Positions 14,521 to 18,506 of a DNA stretch of 18,506 bases are shown piece by piece. The stretch is from assembly GCA_964477295.1 (NCBI GenBank), contig CAYZEZ010000068.1:1-18506 (forward strand). Direction: 5' to 3'. Below the pieces are notes generated by a model. It did not search any database and was not told the DNA's origin. It saw only the letters and a program-made list of their open reading frames with translations. Numbering within the stretch: the stretch's first letter is position 1; every line of letters starts with the position of its first letter. The position numbers and the translations under genes were made by a program. The DNA is from CAYZEZ01 sp964477295. Its GTDB lineage: Bacteria > Bacteroidota > Bacteroidia > Bacteroidales > SM23-62.

Positions 14521-16890
14521 TCATTCATACCTCAGTGAACCGGCCGGATCTGCATTCGCTGCACGGTAGGTTTGCGAGCCAATAGTGATCAGGCTCAAAA
14601 CAAGTACCAGCAATGCCCCTGTAAGGATATTGCCCGCACCAAACGAGACTTTGTACGGAAAATTCCGGAGCCAAAGGTTGTTCCCGAAATAAGCAAGCGG
14701 GAGTGCAATAGCCATAGCTATCAGAATCATCTGCAAATAGGTTTTTGATACCAGCCAGACCACTGAAAATGCATTTGCCCCAAGAACTTTTCTTACGCCA
14801 ATCTCTTTTATCCGGGACTCGGCTGAATAGGTGGCCATGCCAAATAATCCCATGCATGCAATCAGGATAGCCAGAAATGAGGTTACTCCAACCATATATA
14901 ATATATCACTGAACATCCTGTAATAATCCTTGATCTCATGATCCATAAAATCATACTGGATCCTATGGATCGGATCGACTTTCCCCCAGCTTTTTTCAAT
15001 CTTCTTTATGGTTTTGCTCATGTCCGGGCTACTGATAAGCAGGTTGGCATAATTATAACTGTCGGGGATGACCCGCAGGGCCATCGGCCCGATTTTTGCA
15101 AACATGGCAAAATAGTGGTAATCCTGAACCACCCCGATGATCTCAACATAAATGGTATCCTCGATAAAAATCGATTTTCCTATGGCATCTTCCGGTGTAC
15201 CTAATCCGAATGTTTCCACAGCCTTGTTGTTGAGTATAACATATTTTTCCTTTCCTGTATACGAATCCTGAGGGAAGTTCCGGCCGGTCACCAGCTCCAG
15301 TCCCAATGCATCCATATAGTTCTCATCCACACTGAAATAAGCCATTTCTATCTTGTCCTCTTTTTTATCTACCCAGGCCTGGTCTGTCCACATATTTCCA
15401 GTTGCCGGAATGTGCGACGACCAGGCAATAGTCTTAATCTCCGGGATGGTTTCTAACTCATCCTCCAGCAATCCCGGATCATTTCTCAGCAGCTTCATAT
15501 TTAGAATATTTTCTTTATTGAATCCATAGTCTGTGTTCAGGTAGAAACGCATCTGGCGATATAAAAGAATGATTGTGATGACCAGTACGATGGATACAGT
15601 AAATTGTGCAACCACAAGAAATTTCCTCAGGAACATCCGAGTAAAAATCCTGACAGCTGAAAGGTCTTTAAAAATGAGTACCGGGTTAAAGGATGACATA
15701 TAGGAAGCCGGGATCAATCCTGCGACCAACCCCGTGGCCAGTGCAAACAGAACAAACCAGATGTAAACCCTGACATTTTCATCGGGTAATATTTCGAGGA
15801 GGGTCATGAATTTCATCCCGGTAAAGGCAGGCATTAGCAATTGCAGTAATCCATACGAGATAATCAGGGCAATAACAGATGCAAGAATGGATTCTGTTAT
15901 GAATTGAGCAAAGATCTGTTGCCGGTGGGCTCCTGAAACTTTTCTCACACCTATCTCCCTGGCGCGTGTCAGCGATCTTGCCAGTGACAGGTTAGTATAA
16001 TTGAAAGCTGCCGTCAGAATTACTATTAGTGCCATTATGGCCATGAAGTATACAACCATTTTGGGCATGTAAAAACCTAGTTCATTCCCGAGGATCCGTC
16101 CGGGGCATATTTCTGTCACAGCCTGCAGTGAGAAACTAAAGTCCTTCTCAGGATCATCCGTATATCTTGCCTTCCTTATCTCTGCAAATGCTTCATCCAG
16201 GCTATTCCTGCCGTTTCCCTCCTTTAAAAGAAGGTATGCATGGCTGTAATAAATATTGGTCCAGTTATCCGACAGGTCCTTATGCATTGAAGACAGGGAT
16301 GCAAGTGTTTCAAATTTTATGTGTGATTTTTGCCTGTTCTCCTTAATCACTCCTGTTATGGTAAATTCACCGATTGTATCGAGGCTTATGGTTTTACCAA
16401 GCGGATTTTCTCCACCAAAGTATTTTTTTGCGACCTCTTCCCGCATTACCATTGTATAGGGTTCGTCGAGCACATGATCTGGATCATTGCTGACCAGTTC
16501 ATACCCAAATAATTTAAAGAACTCCGAACCGGTATATAATCCGCTGCACTGAATGATCTTATCACCATACTTTGCATCCCCCTTGAAACCATTATAAATG
16601 GTTACTGCATTTTCAACCACCGGATAATTATTTTTCATATATCCACCGATCGGAAATGCCGTGGAAGCAAATGTGGTGACTATTTCATCCGACATTTCAT
16701 CGTTTGTTAAGATCCTGTATAACCTTTCTTTATCGGGATGAAAATTGTCGTAGCTTAACTGGTCGATGATGATGTTAATAATCAGCAGGCAAATGGTCAT
16801 ACTGAGTGAAAGCCCGATAATATTTATCGCCGAAAATGATTTGTGTTTGCCCAGGTTCCGGAAGGCCGTGATCAGGTAACTTTTTATCAT
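14521..16890 (-). CDS. FtsX/MacB-type ABC transporter permease C, duplicated architecture
   Basis: This 789 aa membrane protein has helices at about 20-42, 279-300, 328-353, 375-400, 422-444, 665-690, 712-736 and 754-772, and periplasmic domains between helices 1-2 and 5-6. The coupling motifs are REIGVRKVSGA (about 311-321) and KEIGVRKVLGA (695-705), and the end is GSLRYE. The ATG at 16890 matches the N-terminal alignment of the other two permeases. Like them it would need an ABC ATPase to work as a transporter or mechanotransmitter, and none is encoded in the window. It is convergent with the methyltransferase gene and its upstream side is the long gene-free stretch. No clear promoter, including no sigma-54 -24/-12 pair, was found upstream of it. 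Confidence 0.93.
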   Translation of the reverse strand: MIKSYLITAFRNLGKHKSFSAINIIGLSLSMTICLLIINIIIDQLSYDNFHPDKERLYRILTNDEMSDEIVTTFASTAFPIGGYMKNNYPVVENAVTIYNGFKGDAKYGDKIIQCSGLYTGSEFFKLFGYELVSNDPDHVLDEPYTMVMREEVAKKYFGGENPLGKTISLDTIGEFTITGVIKENRQKSHIKFETLASLSSMHKDLSDNWTNIYYSHAYLLLKEGNGRNSLDEAFAEIRKARYTDDPEKDFSFSLQAVTEICPGRILGNELGFYMPKMVVYFMAIMALIVILTAAFNYTNLSLARSLTRAREIGVRKVSGAHRQQIFAQFITESILASVIALIISYGLLQLLMPAFTGMKFMTLLEILPDENVRVYIWFVLFALATGLVAGLIPASYMSSFNPVLIFKDLSAVRIFTRMFLRKFLVVAQFTVSIVLVITIILLYRQMRFYLNTDYGFNKENILNMKLLRNDPGLLEDELETIPEIKTIAWSSHIPATGNMWTDQAWVDKKEDKIEMAYFSVDENYMDALGLELVTGRNFPQDSYTGKEKYVILNNKAVETFGLGTPEDAIGKSIFIEDTIYVEIIGVVQDYHYFAMFAKIGPMALRVIPDSYNYANLLISSPDMSKTIKKIEKSWGKVDPIHRIQYDFMDHEIKDYYRMFSDILYMVGVTSFLAILIACMGLFGMATYSAESRIKEIGVRKVLGANAFSVVWLVSKTYLQMILIAMAIALPLAYFGNNLWLRNFPYKVSFGAGNILTGALLVLVLSLITIGSQTYRAANADPAGSLRYE

Positions 16891-17070
16891 GATTCAGGTT
16901 TTGGATAGGACGTTTCACCATCTGTATTGGTTACGTGATTTTACACTTAAAATATGAGATATCAGAAACCAATGTTGTGAGTTGTCAGATGGAGGTGATG
17001 AACCTGATTTTTCCTGTATTGAAACTAAATGGCTTAACTGTCTGATTATGTTCCTGGTTTAATTTAGCAT

Positions 17071-17161
17071 GTGCCGGTTGCGGCGTGCCGGTTGCGGAGC
17101 GCCGGTTGCGGAGCGCCGGTTGCGGAGCGCCGGTTGCGGAGCGCCGGTTGCGGAGCGCCGG
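17071..17161. repeat. 14-bp GC-rich tandem repeat, 6.5 copies
   Basis: Six consecutive 14-bp units with consensus GCGCCGGTTGCGGA start at 17071, 17085, 17099, 17113, 17127 and 17141, and a half unit (GCGCCGG) ends at 17161. The first unit differs at its second and last bases (GTGCCGGTTGCGGC), the second unit at its second base only; the last four are identical. The unit length is not a multiple of three and the block is far more GC-rich than its AT-rich surroundings. Confidence 0.95.
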
Positions 17162-17186
17162 AAAGGAATGCTATTTGACCAAGTAA

Positions 17187-17217
17187 TTTGAAAAAAAAAT
17201 TTAAAGATGTATATTGG
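17187..17217 (+). promoter_or_regulatory. Candidate promoter for the aldo/keto reductase
   Basis: TTTG (17187-17190), a 19-bp A-rich spacer and TATATTGG (17210-17217, one mismatch from TAnnTTTG) lie 52 nt upstream of the ATG at 17270 and about 25 bp after the tandem repeat. Confidence 0.4.
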
Positions 17218-17269
17218 CCCGTTAAAAATTATTTTCCTTTTCGCAGAAAAACAATAAAACGTATATATC

Positions 17270-18506
17270 ATGGCAAAAGAAAATCTTGACCGCAGGAAAT
17301 TTATACGCAACTCATCCCTTGGCATCCTTGGTGCAGGAGTAGCTGCCGGCAAGGCAAAACTATCTGATACACTGGCTAATGAAGCAGCAGATGAAAGTGC
17401 AAAAATCAAAGAATACAGGACCCTGGGCCGTACGGGTTTTAAGGTGTCTGATCTGACCTCCGGGGCCCCGATGAACGAAACAGTTTTTCGGGCTTTCATT
17501 GAGGCAGGCACCAATTATATAGATGGTGGCGAGGTATATCTGAATGGAAATACCGAAAAGATTATCGGGAAGGTGATGAAGGATTATGACAGGAAAAAGT
17601 ATTTTATCAGTGCTAAAGTCTATTCTGAAGATAAGAAATTTAAAAGCAAAGAGGATGTTATCGAACGGGTCAGGAAAACACTGGAAAGATTAGAATCGGA
17701 TTATGTTGATTGCTGTATGATCCATGAAATAACGGCAAGGGAGGATGCACAGGAGGAGAATTATCATGCTGCGATGGAGATACTCAAGGCTGAGGGCAGA
17801 GTAAAATCCATAGGGGTCTCCTGCCACGGCAATGCACACCTGGTAACCCCGGAAGAGACGATTGATAAAGTCCTGATGTCTGTTGTGAACGATGGCCGGT
17901 TTGATGTGATCGAGATGGCCTATAATTTCATGAACGCACCCCTGTCAGAAAAGATCCTGGATGCATGCGCTGAGAAAAATATAGGTACGCTAATTATTAA
18001 ATCCAATCCTGTGATGCTGTACGAAGGATTGAATAAGGCAGTAGTAAGAATGGAAGAAAGGGGAGACACCATTCCCGAGGAAACAAGGATTTTTTACGAT
18101 AAATACAAGGAGCAGAACAATTACGCAAAGGAATTCTTTGAGGATTATAGTGCGGATGATACTGACAAGCTGATCGATGCAGCACAATTGTTTGTCCTGT
18201 CAAATCCGAAAGCCCATAGTACATTACTGCATCTGAGAAATGTCCAGGAAGTGGAGCGTTACCTGAAACTATCCGGCAGGAAAATGGAATCGCTTCACGC
18301 CAGCATACTTGAACAATACAAAGAGACATTTGGTCACCTGAATTGCCGTATTGGCTGCAATGCATGTGAAGATAAATGCCCGCATAATATTCCGGTAAGC
18401 ACGATTATGCGCTACAACTATTATTACGAGAATAAGCAGAATGAGAAGCATGCGATGCAGCTCTATCACAAGCTGAAGGATTACTGTGCCGATGTTTGCC
18501 AGACCT
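17270..18506 (+). CDS. Tat-exported aldo/keto reductase with C-terminal [4Fe-4S] motif, 3' end outside the window
   Basis: 412 codons are visible and no stop is reached. The N-terminus has a twin-arginine signal, DRRKFIRNSS, followed by a short hydrophobic stretch LGILGAGVAAG, so a folded, cofactor-loaded protein is probably exported. The aldo/keto reductase barrel starts near residue 48 (YRTLGRTGFKVS). The full catalytic tetrad is present: Asp85 and Tyr90 in YIDGGEVY, Lys116 in ISAKVY and His152 in MIHEI. GVSCHGN (182-188) is also typical. Cysteines 359, 363, 366 and 370 (CRIGCNACEDKCPHNIP) form a ferredoxin-like cluster site, and a further pair, Cys406 and Cys410, appears just before the edge. 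The substrate is unknown. The ATG at 17270 is the only start that includes the Tat motif. Confidence 0.9.
   Translation, partial: MAKENLDRRKFIRNSSLGILGAGVAAGKAKLSDTLANEAADESAKIKEYRTLGRTGFKVSDLTSGAPMNETVFRAFIEAGTNYIDGGEVYLNGNTEKIIGKVMKDYDRKKYFISAKVYSEDKKFKSKEDVIERVRKTLERLESDYVDCCMIHEITAREDAQEENYHAAMEILKAEGRVKSIGVSCHGNAHLVTPEETIDKVLMSVVNDGRFDVIEMAYNFMNAPLSEKILDACAEKNIGTLIIKSNPVMLYEGLNKAVVRMEERGDTIPEETRIFYDKYKEQNNYAKEFFEDYSADDTDKLIDAAQLFVLSNPKAHSTLLHLRNVQEVERYLKLSGRKMESLHASILEQYKETFGHLNCRIGCNACEDKCPHNIPVSTIMRYNYYYENKQNEKHAMQLYHKLKDYCADVCQT

Larger units (their letters stand above)
16891..17269. other. Gene-free stretch between permease C and the aldo/keto reductase
   Basis: About 380 bp separate two divergent genes. 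The stretch contains the 14-bp tandem repeat (17071-17161) and a candidate promoter for the reductase. From 16891 to 17070 nothing else convincing was seen: no RNA gene, no transposase fragment and no good promoter for permease C. A minus-strand frame crossing the repeat is discounted as an artefact. Confidence 0.7.

Noticed and set aside
17071..17161. CRISPR array
   Set aside because: The 14-bp units are directly adjacent with no spacers and no cas gene is present.
17059..17514. Minus-strand 151-codon open frame across the tandem repeat and the start of the reductase gene
   Set aside because: Its C-terminal part is a translation of the 14-bp repeat and the rest is antisense to a reductase gene with clear Tat and AKR motifs.

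Overview
This window most likely comes from an uncultured member of the Bacteroidota. The evidence is A-rich ribosome-binding regions, TAnnTTTG-type promoter elements, lipoboxes of the Bacteroidota style, very long duplicated FtsX/MacB-type permeases ending in LRYE, and a secreted caspase-fold protein. A 10-N scaffold gap at 4585-4594 and genes cut at both edges show it is part of a draft assembly, possibly a metagenome bin. No rRNA, tRNA, CRISPR array or intact transposase was seen.

Layout. Positions 1-1082 hold the 3' part of a TPR protein, followed by upp (uracil phosphoribosyltransferase, 1130-1750). On the minus strand come a small exported protein (1776-2315) and a tiny lipoprotein (2337-2573). 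From 2711 a plus-strand FtsX-type permease (A) is followed closely by a small cupin. A spacer with two opposed heptamer arrays (5460-5609) precedes a VTT/DedA-like membrane protein. The end of that gene overlaps the end of a convergent, exported DUF2846-like plus caspase protein (6302-7600). A divergent lipoprotein gene (7719-8108) follows, then a short MITE-like inverted-repeat element (8133-8220).

The core is 8229-16890. It contains minus-strand permease B, a divergent two-gene operon for an NtrC-type sigma-54 activator and an NtrY-like histidine kinase (overlapping by 11 nt), a SAM methyltransferase, and minus-strand permease C. About 380 bp without a gene follow, carrying a GC-rich 14-bp tandem repeat. 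The last gene is a Tat-signal aldo/keto reductase with a [4Fe-4S]-type cysteine cluster, running off the right edge.

How the genes may work together. Three separate ~790-800 aa permeases are present and no ABC ATPase is encoded here, so they must borrow an ATPase from elsewhere or act without one. The kinase has two transmembrane helices joined by only a few residues, so it has no periplasmic sensor domain. That design, next to FtsX-family permeases, recalls the BceS/BceB envelope-stress modules of Firmicutes, but here it is wired to a sigma-54 activator. This functional link is an inference. The rest of the window (exported caspase, lipoproteins, VTT protein) also points to envelope functions.
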